From positions 5,518,001-5,582,000 of the forward strand of contig BSYQ01000003.1 of assembly GCA_030272585.1 (NCBI GenBank): 64,000 nt of DNA. Direction: 5' to 3'. This DNA comes from Bryopsis sp. KO-2023. Taxonomy: Eukaryota; Chlorophyta; Ulvophyceae; Bryopsidales; Bryopsidaceae. A program made the translations under genes and the position numbers. This document shows positions 47,952 to 60,800 of the stretch, piece after piece. Position 1 is the stretch's first letter, and each line of letters opens with the position of its first letter. Under the pieces are notes generated by a model that searched no databases, had not been told where the DNA came from, and saw only the letters and a list, made by a program, of their open reading frames with translations.

Positions 47952-48000
47952 ATGGCATAGAGGATTCGAACCTCTCTTCCCAAACCATCAAGCATGCCAT
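47952..48000 (-). other. tRNA-like element lacking an anticodon arm
   Basis: Read on the minus strand it has a perfect 7-bp acceptor-like stem (ATGGCAT with ATGCCAT), a 3-bp D-like stem CTT/AAG around an 11-base loop containing TGGTTTGGG, and a perfect T-arm AGAGG-TTCGAAT-CCTCT. The anticodon arm and variable loop are absent. It cannot be a normal decoding tRNA; a tRNA-derived relic or small structured RNA is possible. Confidence 0.35.
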
Positions 48001-51000
48001 GTTCTTTTTTAAGGCAAGCAATGAACCCCGAAGGGAAAGAAACTTGTGTCTTGGTCTCGACATCCTAATGTTTGGTTCTTTTGGCAATTTTTTTTGTTGC
48101 AGGGACCAAATGGTGGCTCGTTTTTTTTGTGGGTTTTTTTTTGCGTTTTTTGGTGTTTTGGCTTTTTTTTTTCTTGAGGGGAGACGAGGCATTTAGCTAA
48201 TGGAATGAAGACTACAGTCTTCACACCTCCAAAGTACTAAAAGGGATCTGATTTCTGCACAATTGATTGTCCCGGGTCTGCTAAATTGTTCATTGCTTCG
48301 AATCCCTTTGAGGAAAGACAGTTGTGATAGAATTGAGCGGACAGGATGTCCACAAAAATCTGGAAAAACCCATGTGCAATGATTGTTTCCTAGACATTCC
48401 CACTTCAAGGCACTGATATTTTGATACTGATGCTAATTGCCTGAATCGAATCCAAAATATTCATTGGTGCAACATGGACCCCCTAGATTACAGTGGTTTC
48501 TTTTGTATGCACAAACTTTTTGCTTCTTCAGCTACATTCGATAGGAAATTCTGGCTGACTTCATTTTTATAAGAGAAAGATATTAAAAATCAACACATTC
48601 TACAAGCAAATTCTTCCACAGCCAAACACGAAACGGAACACATCACCCTTTGTTGTCCCAGAAAAAGCGGATCAATTTTTAAAACCCTTCCAACACCAAC
48701 TTTTCTTTTTCGATTTTGCAGCTTTTCATTTTTTGTTCTCCTTCACCATGTATTTACACCCTTCCGTATTCTTTCAACCTAGGTGTTCCTTTCACTGTCC
48801 CAGATTCTTTTCGCGCAGTGAACCCACAGCCCCCATCTCCAGGTCAACACATTTTCTTTTCCCTGAACCTTTTTTTTTCTCTGAATATATATATTTTTTT
48901 TATGAAGGACGCTGGCCCTTGATTTCGTTCATCTTTTTTTTTGCTGTTTTTCAAAGTCTAATCTCTTTTCCATCGAATTCTTCCTTTGAACCAAAAATTC
49001 TTCATTGATTTCAGCAACTCTCCGTGTATTCCCAGCACTTTTTTTTCCTTTATATCCGAGACCTCTTTTTTTGGAGTCTCGAACTTCACCAAAAGAAAAC
49101 ATCTCCTCCCGTAGCTGCAACCCTAAACCTCCAACCATTGTTTTTTCCCCTGATGATTCCCAGTTGGCCCAACTGGAAATCGGGGCTGACATATTCAGCA
49201 GCAGAGGCTTCCTTTCAATGAAGTAGGAAACTCTCTCTCTCTTTTTTTTTCTCCAAAAAAACGTGAATCTCCTTTTCCCCTCAAAACAATCATAAATCTC
49301 TTTTTTTTTGTCCCAACTTGCGTTTTTCAAAAACGATCAATGGAAAAAAATCAAGAATCAAGAATCAATGCAAACTAATGGAGAACAAAGAATGGAAAGA
49401 ATGAAAAATGAATAATCAAGGAAAGAATCAGGAATAAAGAATAACGAGAATATTGTTGCACCGATGATTTGACATCCAACCCCACAGCAGATTCTTTGAT
49501 TGCGAAACATAACATCCTCTTTTCAAGCATCCACTTCTTGCTTGTCTGACTTTCCCATCAGTGCAGGACCCCCATTCCGACTTGGGATTTAGCACTCCCA
49601 TTGAAGGAGACCCACCAGCTGCTGCTTTCACATGGCCTCCACATTTCTGGTCTCCGCCCAGATGCTCCCAGATATATACCACCACCCATTGGATGTCTAC
49701 CCACAGACTGAACGTTCGTTCCATTCTTGCAGAAATCCTCCAGTATTTGCCACATAACCACCCCATCTCAGTTTCCTTCCTTTTCTTGGTTTCCTTTCCG
49801 GAGCATTCTTTTCCTCCCCTCACAACACTCGAGGTTCAACAACCCAACAATAGAACCTGCAGTGTCCCAGTAAGGAAAATGCTCCTCATTCACCACAATA
49901 TTCCAGCAAATATCCCGGCCGAGTCTGAAACACATAACCCCTCTTCTGTTGCCTCTCTTTTTTTTTCCAACATTGTTTTTTTCCGGACTAACTTTTTCGG
50001 CTCTTTTTGTGTTTTTTCTCCCTTTCTCTTCATTTCTTTTTCTCAACCTTCTTTTTTCAACACATTTGTTCTTCCCAACTCCTTTTTTGTAAAAGATTTT
50101 TTCTCTACTCTCTTTTTTTATTTCAACGGCTGTTTCTCAACCATGAAAAAGCCGAAAAGTCCTGATTTTAACCAACCCAACTTTTTCGAGCAGAACAGAT
50201 CCCTCCAGACACCCACCAATCTGGCATATTCACATTACACTAACCCATTCAGCCTCCTCCACGACTACCCACTCAACCATCAGATCCACGAAGATACATA
50301 AAATAAATATCATCTAGGTCCCAATCTGTCTTGATGTCAGTCTGCCTCTCGTTCAAACCATAAAGCCTCAAGCCACCATCCATACTGATTCCCATTATGT
50401 ATTTTTCGCTGATGGCGTCACATCACTGGGCAATCCACACTCCATCTTTTTCTTCTTTTTTTTTTCTTCTTCTTTTTGTTGATTTTTTAGCTTCTCTTCA
50501 ACGTGGAGTGTTCTGTCCAATTTGTGATTGATGTGCTGCAGCTGTCTGACATGGTGCCAAAATCTCGAATCGACACCGTCATGCACACTCCAGCCTCGTA
50601 TGTTTTTATTTTTTTCCAATCGTGGCTCGATTTCTCCCCGATTATTTGAAAACAGCGTCCAGAATTTCTGTCATCCACGATTCCCTGACAGGCAAAATAA
50701 AATTTTTCAGTTAGTGACCCATTTAAGAAAGCAAAATTGGAATCAGCCCCCAGGTAGGCAAAAATCTCACCAACTCCCGATTCTTGTCGAAACAACAGTG
50801 CTTACCCTCAGTAACCCTTCTTGCTGGACGATGAAAGTGGGTGACTCATTTAATGGATCGGCATCTAAAATGTGTCGATCATGACAAATCTCGAGACTCT
50901 TCAATGCGATTTTTTACTGCCGAAAACAAAAAAAAATTAAAAAAAATTGAGGAAACAAAAATCTATCAGAAAAACAACCAAGGTGGGTAAATCAAAGTCA

Positions 51001-51569
51001 TTGCCTTCCCCATCACTCAAAAAAAAAAAAGCATCTCCAGCCAGCCACTGCAGTGAGGTTCCTGGCAGAAGCTAAAAACAAAAATAACATGTCCAACATT
51101 CCATTGCTGAATTTCTCACCTGCACTCTTGGGAAAAAATGGTTTTTCGGCATCCACCTCTCGAGGTCACACAATTTCACGGCACAGCTTGAAAACTTCGA
51201 AAAAAACATTCCCATTTCCCAACCCACCCAACAAACTTTTTGGCTTCACAGTTGCTTGTGGATCATCACCACTGTTGAAATTTGTTTTGGTAAACCTTGC
51301 GGTGATATGATTTTTGAAACGAAGCTGGCCAAAATGAATTTAAGAAATTGCTTGAAAATATTGGATACATTGTACCATTCTGTTGATGACTCTCTTTAAA
51401 AACAAAAACCGTGTTGATATGATTGGGTTGAATGACGCAGCCCCTCTGACTTTTCGTCGCCTGGGCTACCATGTTGCATTGCATTAAAAAGACACAACTT
51501 GAAAAACAAATATTTTTTTGTGATCACCCCATTGGATTTCTGTTGGATATTGAAACAACGCGCATCGTC

Positions 51570-51656
51570 GCAACAGGTGAGATTCGAACTCACTCATATA
51601 CATGATAAACCAATGTACTTAGCAGGAACACACCTTAACCAGAATTAGCTTGAATC
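51570..51656 (-). other. tRNA-Ser(GCT)-like relic
   Basis: On the minus strand: GGTTAAGG as in class II D-loops (51640-51633), a CTGCTAA anticodon loop (51625-51619) as in tRNA-Ser-GCT, and a perfect T-arm GTGAG-TTCGAAT-CTCAC (51593-51577). The anticodon stem has a mismatch and the 5' acceptor strand does not pair with the 3' strand, so it looks like a degenerate copy. Confidence 0.35.
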
Positions 51657-51891
51657 CATCTTGAGAGAAACATGGTCCAGAATAACAATCAATTATGTGT
51701 GCTTGGAATAAAATCAAGATGTTCGGTTGAAAAAAAAGTCCATGTCTTTTTGATTTTGAAAACAAAAGCTGTTGAGAAATGACTCAGCACCTTGGAGAGA
51801 AGATACATCCTTGCATATCGCGTTGAGTGATTCACGTAATGGATCTGCCAGGAAAAGGCTGTTGAATGTTGAATGTTGCATGAAACTTGCA

Positions 51892-51941
51892 TGAAACTTG
51901 AAAGAAACTTGAAAGAAACTTGAAAGAAACTTGAAAGAAAC
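51892..51941 (+). repeat. 11-bp tandem repeat
   Basis: About four copies of GAAACTTGAAA in a row, preceded by related GAAACTTGCAT units. Confidence 0.8.
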
Positions 51942-53347
51942 CAAGATATGACTTTGAGAGAGCAAGGCTTTTTTTGGTACGAGTTCTGGCTCAGGCTCGG
52001 AGTTGGCAGGTCAGCTTCCTATGGACATCAAAATCAAAACTCAATCATCTGGACACATCTGTTTCAAAATTAAAATTCTGGGACCACTGGTGGATGGAAA
52101 AATAGCACAAAAATATTCAAGAAAAAAAAAAACACGAAATTGCTTCCACCCTTACCTTGACGTCCAGATCTCGTTGGCTTCATCATCTTCACAGAATTTT
52201 TTGAATGAAGAATTCCATCCCACGGACTCCACAATCTTGCTCCACTCTCCTTTCGAAAAAAACGATTCCAAAGGAACACTCCAAAAAAAATCTCCTCCTC
52301 CTTTTTTGATGCATCTGCATATTTTCTCATTTTTTTCCTCTTGTCTCTTACCTTTTTTCCCCCTGTCCGTAAATCTTTCTTGTTTTTTCTCAACCTACCC
52401 CCCCCCCCCCCTTCCTCTTTTCCTCTATGTAATGACCATTTTTTAACATCCTTTTCCTTTTCTTTTTTCTTTTCACAGTCTTACTTTTTCTTCTTCAACG
52501 CTTTTTCCTTAACCCCTTGAATCCCATGTTCCTACACGCAATAACGTACAAAACTGTACAGTCCTAATACACAAAACTACTGTACAAAAAATGTACAGTC
52601 AATATTGTACAATATTCCTCCTGTTTTTCAATTCTCTCTTTTTTTTCTTCCTAAACGTACTCCTTTTTCTTTTCAAACCCTTGTTTTTCTCCACCTCTTT
52701 TTCTTTTCTCTTTTGTTTTCAACTGTTTCTTTTTCACTCCCTTTCTTTATCTTACACTCTTCTTTTTCCTAATTGCACTCAACTTTTTTTTTTCACCACA
52801 TGTTTTTTTTCGCCACTTGTTTTTTTTGGCTGTTCTTTCAACACTCCGGTATTTTTAACTTCATTTTCTGAACCTATTTTTTTTTTAAATCCTTTTTTTC
52901 AATCCTATTTTCCTCTTTTTTTTTTTTTTCATTTTCAACACTTCTCTTCTCCTCAACTCCTTTTTTTCGCCTGTTTTTTTTTGTTTTTTTTTCACTCTTT
53001 TTTTCAAATGCTTTTCCTTCACCTCCTTTTTTTGAACACCCCTTTCTGTTTTGGTTTTTTTTTCACCCCCTTTTTTTTCTTTTTTCTACAAATTTTCAAC
53101 CCTTGAATCCCCTTGGTCTGACAGGCATTACTGAACAAAAATGTGGTAAACCCAGTGTTGGGGCATCAATGCAACATTGAGATGGAATCCACCCAAAACA
53201 CATCACGTCATTATTGCACAGTGACTATCATTGCACACGGCGAGTTGAGCCGCCACTTGATACGTTTCCTTCACCGAAAGCGTATATATTTACGACAAGC
53301 CAGCGGCATGGTTTCATCATTCGAAGGCTAGTAAAGCGAAGGTGGAC

Positions 53348-55233
53348 ATGTGGGCGAAAATCTTCATGACCATAGTTTCGTGTTTTTTTTTTCTCTTGGA
53401 GGAGGCCATCTCTTGAGAAATCAGAAGAGGCCGCCAAAACCTTCCCGGTAGAATGTAAAAGATCTGGGCCACTTGTTTATGTGTCACCTCGCCAAAACAA
53501 ACACTTCCCACACAACTCTTTTGCAGAAATAGCACTAGGAAACCTGGTGCCGATGTGTTTACGAAGCAACGCTGAATATCATGAAACGTGCCTTCGCCGT
53601 GCACGGAGCTGCGGCCGATGGTGAAATCCAGGGTCAGACTTGGAATTTTTCGCGCCGTCAAAGCAAAGCTCAGTTTTTTTGCGATCTCTAGATGTGGAGA
53701 GTTGCAGCATTGCTTCTCCAGCATGCTGCAACAACGGAGCGCTGTCGAGCACCATGTCGTGAAGAAACGATTGAGTTTTCTGAGCGTGTTGCCAGTGTCC
53801 TCTCGGATTTTGCTCGCACGGTCGAGCTCCCAATCTACGGCCGTCGCAGAAGACGGCGCCTCTTCAAGCGCTTTTGCAAACAGCGTTGCCAAGGGCAACG
53901 TCAACGCCATTGCCGAGGCCATCTCCGAGGCAAACCGAGGTATGCATCGTGTCCTGTGTTTTTTCTCGTGTGCGAATGCTGTGGTGGAGAATCTGAACAG
54001 GATTGCTGCTTGGTGCTCAGGTGGAAAGTCCAGCTCTGTTGCGGAAGCACTAGTGCTCGAGTACTCGCTGATGAATACACGAAGGGGGATTCTTAGGCCA
54101 AGGATGCCATCGCGACTGCTATTGCGACCGCCACCGATCTGAGCAAGGAAGACGCCAACAAGGCGCTCCAGAATCGCGATCCGCAGAACATTGCCCAGGC
54201 AATCGCCAGTTCCACTGGTGGAGAAGCCATCGCTGCTGCAAAGAGCGCCAGCGAGGTACTTCTTGCCAACGGTTCTATCTGAGTGCTGATGTTTTCTGAT
54301 GAGCCCTGAATGCTTCCTGAAACCCTGTTGCATTTCAGGCCGCGTCTGAGGAAAGGAATGCTATTGTCAATGCTGTTTCTGAAGCCTATTCGAAAGCGAG
54401 CGGTGGAGGTGAGGCTTTGGCAGAAGCCAGGGTTGCCGCCAATGCTATCGGTAAGGCCATTGCGAGAGCCATGACAAGTGCCGAGGTGCACTTGAGCGTG
54501 ATCGGTACTGGTGTTGCTGTGGGGGAAGCACACCAATCAATTGCAAAAGCGACTGCACAGGTATTGATTCGACATTGGACAGGGACTACAGACCTTGTGT
54601 ACTTTGTGTTATCATATTTATTCTTTTGGGTTGCACTGTCGAGAATGAAATACATGTGCCTGAGCCAAACATTGACACCCTTTCATGATTGCCTTCTTTT
54701 TGGTATGTAGGCTATTGCTGAGGGTATCGCCAAGGCGGAGAATGACCTGGGAAAACCAGTCGTCACGATCCTTTCACAACAACGGTTGTGAAAGTGAAGG
54801 TTGATGTGGTGTCCACAGCTGTTGCTGAAGCCTCTGCCAGTGCGTTTGCCAAAGGCAAGCAGCTCGGGCCAGGGGAAGTGAGTGCTGTGCAGGTGTCCGT
54901 TGCTGAAGCTGTTGCGAAGGTGCTGTTCGAAGCCATCGCTCTTGCCTATGGAAGTGAGTAATTGGATCTAGATCTGCGTCCAGTCAATGGATCTGAGCGC
55001 TTCTGTATGTGTTCCCAGAGGAGGTTGATTCCTTCGTCTCTTACATTGACAAGGAAGCATCTGTGCAGAATGATGTGGCCACTGTTGAGACTGAGAGTGA
55101 TGTCCAGACTAGTGGCGATTCTACGGGGGCTGGCGAAGCTTTCACAGCCAAGGGTTGCGTCGGCATTGTGAAAGCTCTCTGCTGCAACAAAAAGCGTGGT
55201 GCCAGCAAGCAGGACAACTGTGGCTGCAGATAA
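53348..55233 (+). pseudogene. Second Ala-rich Cys-tailed gene, frame-broken in its 5' half
   Basis: The 3' part is clear. An exon from about 54104 encodes AKDAIATAIATATDLSKEDA and ends near 54254. Another begins with AASEERNAIVNAVSEAYSKA after TTTCAG near 54340 and ends at 54559. A third begins AIAEGIAKAENDLGKP near 54711. The last runs from about 55020 with EVDSFVSYIDKEAS and ends in a Cys tail (GCVGIVKALCCNKKRG, NCGCR). An upstream Ala-rich piece is AFANSVAKGNVNAIAEAISE (to 53939). A possible signal-peptide start is MWAKIFMTIVSCFFFLL at 53348. Frame changes with no plausible intron occur in the T-run after this start, near 53825-53850, near 54060-54103 (with an in-frame TAG) and near 54755. 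It resembles the gene at 26872-28217 in build but not closely in sequence. Pseudogene or local sequence errors. Confidence 0.5.
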
Positions 55234-57826
55234 TTATGCTCTGCTCCTCCACCAAATGGATTGTTCAGCTTGCACGATGTAAAATTCATGACTCACTGAT
55301 GCTGCCATTGTAGGCCAAATGGACGGAACTGTCGAGCAGAGAGTGAGAGGAAAAACAATGAGGGGTTCGTGAGTGAATGGAAGGTGCTGAGAGATAGTGA
55401 AATCTGCTCTTGCGGCCACTAGAAAAAAAGTTCCTTGTGGCTGATAGATCTGTCAGTTTTCTACATCAGGTTTTTACTTCAGCTTTTTGCAAGCAAGTCA
55501 GTAAGATGTGCGTCATCGTGATGCATATATATTTTTTTTATATGTATTTTTTTATAGAGGGGGCTGCGTGACTCCTTCATCTGATATGAATGGCTTGTAA
55601 TCATTCATCCAATTGTAACTGACATAATATTTGAACAGTAGGAAATATTCGTTAACTAAAAGGAGAACCTATAACCACTGAAGATTATGGCTGACAAAAA
55701 AGTTGTGGAAATGATGGCTGTAGACTATTGAATCCTTATAACGAAAAATAGTTACTGTTTACTAATTAATCAATAACAATATTATTAACATTATTGACAA
55801 CGATATTTGAGAATGTGTTCATTGGAAGAATATTCATCTATGCATCTTAGGGAATAAGATATTGGTGTCTTGGCGGAAAGGACTACTTCAGGCATTTGAC
55901 CTTCCTGGACCGGGTGAGGTTGCACCGATCCACAGAATCTTAGAATTTTCTCATTCTAGAAAGAAATAAGAGAGGGCTGTTGTGGTTACTGAGGAAAAAA
56001 TGGCGACAATTTGGAACTGGAATTTCTTGTCGTCATATCCACATGCGAAATGCATACATTTCAGATTAGATTAGTTCTTTCAGCTAACTTCCAGAAAGGA
56101 AGTGGAGGTGGTGGTATTCAACCTGTTTCATGTTGGTAGGGGCACTCCACAAAGCATCTCCTAGTTTCTGTCATGCTTGCATCTACAAATACATATCACA
56201 CAGAGTCACAAGTGTTGTTTGATGACTCCAAACCGTCACATACAAGAACATAATCATAGTCCATCTCGTTCATTCCGATTCTCACCAAACCTCCCTTCTC
56301 CACAAAAAAAAAACTTTCCCTCTTCTCCAGACAAAAAAAAAACAATTGCCACAGGTGATGCTCCTCATAAACCAACGAAACAAAATGACTACATTCTGAA
56401 CCTAAGGAAAATAATCAGGAAACCCCCAGAGTCGGAGGGGGAAAATCTATCCCACGTCTATAAACCCAACGCTTAGTGTACAAACAATGTGGTCTTCCCC
56501 CCCCCTCCTTCTTCTCTTTTCCATTACTAATGGGTTCCAACTCACATCTCCCTTTTAAAAAAACCAACCAAAGCAGTCACCCCAAGTGAATCCGTTTTCC
56601 CCTTGTGATTACTAATTCACCGAATTCGAAAAAAGATAGTCGGCTGCCTCTTGTTTTTTTTATATTTTTATATTTTTTTTTCAAAGTGTTCCCTTCCAAA
56701 ATAATAACTCATCGCACCTTAGATTGGTTTAACCCCCAAAAAAAGATTGGAAAAAAAATGCGAAAATGTGAAAAAAAAATTGAAAAAAAACGATGAAGGA
56801 CAAATGATCCACATCTCTTTTTTGCTTTCTGCATTTCCAAAACAGGCACGATAAAAAAACTGGACAAGAAAAGAAAACACCGCTCAATGATAATCAGCAG
56901 CAACCCCCCCCCCCCCCCCCTCCCTCATTCAACTCTTCTCCCAACAAATTGTCTTTCCATTCACTTCAATAACCTCCACATTGGAAGAGTGGGGATGTAT
57001 TTTATAACACAGGGTACTGGTAAGAGTAAAAAGAGAAAAAAAAGGGAAGAAAAGAAAACGCAAAACGTATTTTTCTTTAAAAAAAAAACAGAAACTATTC
57101 CTCTCGTAGAAGAGCAAAATTCCACTGTCCCTGCCTCACATTCGTTTTTTTTTTTTTTTTTGCATTTGTTCTCTCTAAAAGAAAATAAAAAAAAGATCCC
57201 ATCAGAATTTGCTCCTCTCCTCTCACTAACACTACAACGCCGGCACTCCCATTTTCTTTTCAATTTTTTTTTTTGCATTTTTTTTTTGCCGAACCAACCA
57301 CTTTCCCCGTGCAATTTTTTCTTTACTTTCTATTCTTTTCCTCCATCTGATTTCTCCTCTGTTAAAAATATGACAAGTGGAAAACTAGGGGTGAAGATAA
57401 TAGAAACGGAACCATCGACTGATACCAACATGTCTTGAAGAATAACCCCCCCCTCCAACGTATGAATTTCGGTAAGAAGCATTGCCATTGAGCAAGAATC
57501 TATTGCACATGTAATCTCGATAAGTAACCTGCATATTGCCCACCACAACAGAACGAACAGCTGTCAGGAATCTCCCCTTACTTGACTTTCAGTCAGTAAC
57601 CAAGTTGAAAAAACCCAACTGTTGTAAAAACAATGAAAATGAAACAATTTAACAAACTGGGAGGAGGGAAAAAACTCTGGGGATAGATACATGGCCCCAA
57701 AAGAGAAAACAGTTATCTGGAGAAAACAGGTAACTGGATCTTTATTATACCCTTCAAACTCCATTCAACTTTCACAGATCCCGCCCACCATGAAGAAAAA
57801 TGAAGAAAAGCTCCTCCTATGTCCAC
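55234..57826. other. Intergenic between the Ala-rich pseudogene and glutamate synthase
   Basis: AT-rich to about 56.1 kb, then T/C and A runs. It holds the 3' flank of glutamate synthase. No coding or RNA gene is supported. Confidence 0.55.
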
Positions 57827-60800
57827 TCAGTTTGCTGCAACGAACTCTTCTTCGCCAGTCCCTGAGCCTCCTGTGGTGGCGACATGCTCTTCGAAAAACT
57901 CATCGATTTTCTCAGCCGCTTGCCTTCCTTCAGCGATGGCCCATACTACCAAAGATTGACCTCTTCGGCAATCCCCGGCAGCAAACACACCCTTTTCGCT
58001 GGTCGCGAATTTCCCGAACTCCGTCTTGAAATTGCTGCGCTCATCTGTGACGAGATTCAGCTGCTTACCCAGCGTCTCTTCTGGACCCAAGAAACCCATG
58101 GCCAAGAAAACCAAGTCACAAGGGATGACTTCCGTTGTGCCCTCAATCTCGACCAGGGTGGGTCTACCTCCATTGGGATTGGGTTCGAACCTGGAAAACA
58201 GCAAGAACACAATCATTTCCTTAACGATGAACAGTCAACTTCAATTGACCAGGTCACATGAGGACTCCAAAAGATTCAAGCAACATAAGATACGCTCTCT
58301 GTTTGGTTATCTCTGTATTACTGTATAAATCTAAATCTAATTTCTGAATCTAACCAGAAATATTAGAAAGCATAGCCTCTGTAACACATTTCCGTGAACA
58401 GGCTGCACTCGGCCTTTTGGTTTAGTGTAAACGAATTTCAATTCAATTAGAAAGCATATGCAGACGACTCCGCTCACAGCCATTCGCTTACTTGACTTGG
58501 ACAACCTCCACTCCAGACACATTTCCGCTCCCATCATCGATGAATCGCTTGCTCAAGACGTTGTAAGTCCTTGGATCTTTTCCATACTTGTGAGCAGCTT
58601 CTGCATGACCATAGTCCACGCGGAAAATCCTCGGCCACATGGGCCATGGATTTCCGTCAGCTCGGGTTGGAGGAGGCATGTCCATCAATTCCAAATTGAC
58701 GACGTTGGTGGCCCCATGTCTGACACTGGTGCCAATGCAATCGGTTCCGGTATCTCCGCCACCAATCACCACGACCTGTTCAAACCACAAATTGTTATCT
58801 TGTGAAAGGCCTCGGAAAAACAAACTTTTCTTTGTCAAGTCAGTTAAATATGATACAATCAGCACCAGATCTATAGATTATCCCGTGAGCACACGAGAAT
58901 CCACTGCTTACATTCTTTCCCTTCGCGCTGATGTAGTTTCCATCATCCAGGTTGGAGTCCAACAAGGATTTGGTGTTTGCATGCAGGAATTCCATCGCAA
59001 AGTGCACACCTGGAATAAGAATCAACCCATGAATATGTTGTGAATACGTTCACAAAAGCAACCCGCTGAAAGCCACATCCAAGTTCAGTTGTTTCCATAG
59101 CAGGAGATTATGAGAATTCACAATACACACCATCGAGACTTCGTCCCTCGATCGGTAAATCCCTTGGCTTCGTTGCTCCAGCCGCCAAAAGCAAGGCATC
59201 AGACGACTTCCTCAAATTGCTGTTTTTCCAACACACCCAAACTTCAGCCAAAGTAAGTGTAGCTAAAACTAAACCTACATATACCAAGCATGGCAGCAAG
59301 CATTAAACCCAGCCAAGTATTGACGCTGGACAAACTGACCTGAGGGAGACATTGACGCCCACATGAGCACCAGTCACAAACTTCACACCCTCGGCTTCCA
59401 TGAGGTCCACTCTTCTCTGAACCACATCGATCTTGTCAGCCTTCATGTTTGGCACTCCGTACATCATCAAACCTCCGATTCTGTCTGACCTCTCGTACAC
59501 GGTCACACTGTGTCCCATTTTGTTCAACTGGTCAGCCGCTGCCATTCCTGCAGGCCCGCTGCCCACAATGGCGATCGTCTTTCCAGTTCGGAGCTTTGGT
59601 GGGCGAGGTACCATCCATCCCTCCTCAAATGCCTGCGATTTCCCAGAAAAACAAGTGGATTAAAACTATAAAGTCTGCCACCTAGCCTCGAAAACAGCTG
59701 CTCACATGGCATCCTGAGAGTGGCAAAAGTTGGGTCCTCCAACATGAATCATCCAAAAAAGTATCTCAAAACTGAAGATGAGTGCATTTCATGGTACAGT
59801 CAGGGGCGTTAACACAACAGGCACAGGAAATCACCTTGTCGATGATAGTGCACTCGATGCTCTTGATGCTGACTGGGTTCTGGTTGATTCCCAACACACA
59901 GGAGCCTTCGCACGGGGCAGGGCACACCCGACCGGTGAATTCAGGGAAGTTGTTCGTTTCGAGGAGCCTGTCCAGAGCTTCCCTCCACCTTCCCTTGTGC
60001 ACGAGGTCATTCCACTCAGGGATTTTGTTCCCGAGAGGACACCCAGAATCGGTTTGATGACAGAAGGGGGTTCCACATTCCATGCACCTCGCCGCTTGAG
60101 TGTGCAAGAGGTCACTCTTTTCCTCTGCAGGAAGTGAAGCATGGACCTGGAATATGAAAGCAGATGGATTTGACGTTCATGATAAGCACCATAATAACAG
60201 GCATATTTTGAAAACATACAAAGCTTGGGTAGACATGCAAATTGTGAACACACCTCTTTCCAGTCGGTTACTCGCTCAGCTTCAGGCCTGTAAGGGAGCG
60301 CATTCCTTTCATACTCCACGAAGCCTCTGACCTTTCCAGCGGTTCCCTCTTCCAGGACAGTGGGCCGCTCAGCCTCCCAGGTGGGTTCTCTTCCACGTAC
60401 AGGCATGCCCTCCATAGCATCAATGGACAGACGCTGCCTATCAACCTACACAATTCAACAACGCCACATCAGCTCACAACAAAGCCGAAAATTCATCAGC
60501 ATTGCTTTCATTTACTCTTTTTTTTCATATGTTTTCTTATTTCATTTTATTTTTTATTTTAACACCCATTCAAAGCAAAACCATGATACATATTTGCACT
60601 GTACCTCAGGACTGACTGGGGCCACCTCCATTGCAAGTGCAGGTGGGGGGGATTCTGGGGTGAAACCTCCATTTGTCGAAGCCAATCTTTTCAACTCCTC
60701 GAAAGCATCTACCCCTTCAAATTCCTCCTCGAGCTTCTCCTGCTCAGCGATGGCTTTCTTGGCTTCCTCTGCCTCCTTCAATGCCCGTGCATATTCATGA

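Larger units (their letters stand above)
50806..52249 (-). pseudogene. Possible decayed or unmodelled minus-strand gene (exon-like pieces)
   Basis: Splice-bounded open pieces on the minus strand: 52249-52156 encoding GEWSKIVESVGW, NSSFKKFCEDDEANEIW and a GTAAGG donor; a piece ending at 51120 that encodes DDPQATVKPKSLLGGLG and FFEVFKLCREIV, then one in-frame TGA, then PREVDAEKPFFPKSA before a GTGAGA donor; and 50916-50806 between good acceptor and donor sites. Further possible pieces lie near 51840 (ESLNAICKDVSSLQ) and 50320-50405 (EKYIMGISMDGGLRLYGLN). I could not join them in one open frame and recognise no family. Either a broken gene or a gene whose exons I mis-bound. Confidence 0.3.
47495..53347. 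other. Pyrimidine-rich, gene-poor stretch
   Basis: Mostly T/C-rich on the plus strand, extremely so at 48.7-50.1 and 52.4-53.1 kb. The Phe-rich reading frames there are by-products of the T-runs. Exceptions listed separately are two tRNA-like relics, an 11-bp tandem repeat, and several splice-bounded exon-like pieces on the minus strand between 50.3 and 52.4 kb. Confidence 0.5.

Noticed and set aside
51120-51250. In-frame TGA in the exon-like piece as a selenocysteine codon
   Set aside because: The surrounding gene could not be assembled and no supporting RNA structure was identified, so a stop or CGA-to-TGA change is simpler.
49561-53106. Long Phe/Ser-rich plus-strand frames
   Set aside because: They are translations of T/C-rich homopolymer DNA without splice logic or family features.
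53317-54333. 338-codon open frame on the minus strand
   Set aside because: It lies opposite the Ala-rich plus-strand exons. Its sequence is the antisense of GC-rich Ala codons and has no domain, so I treat it as a shadow.
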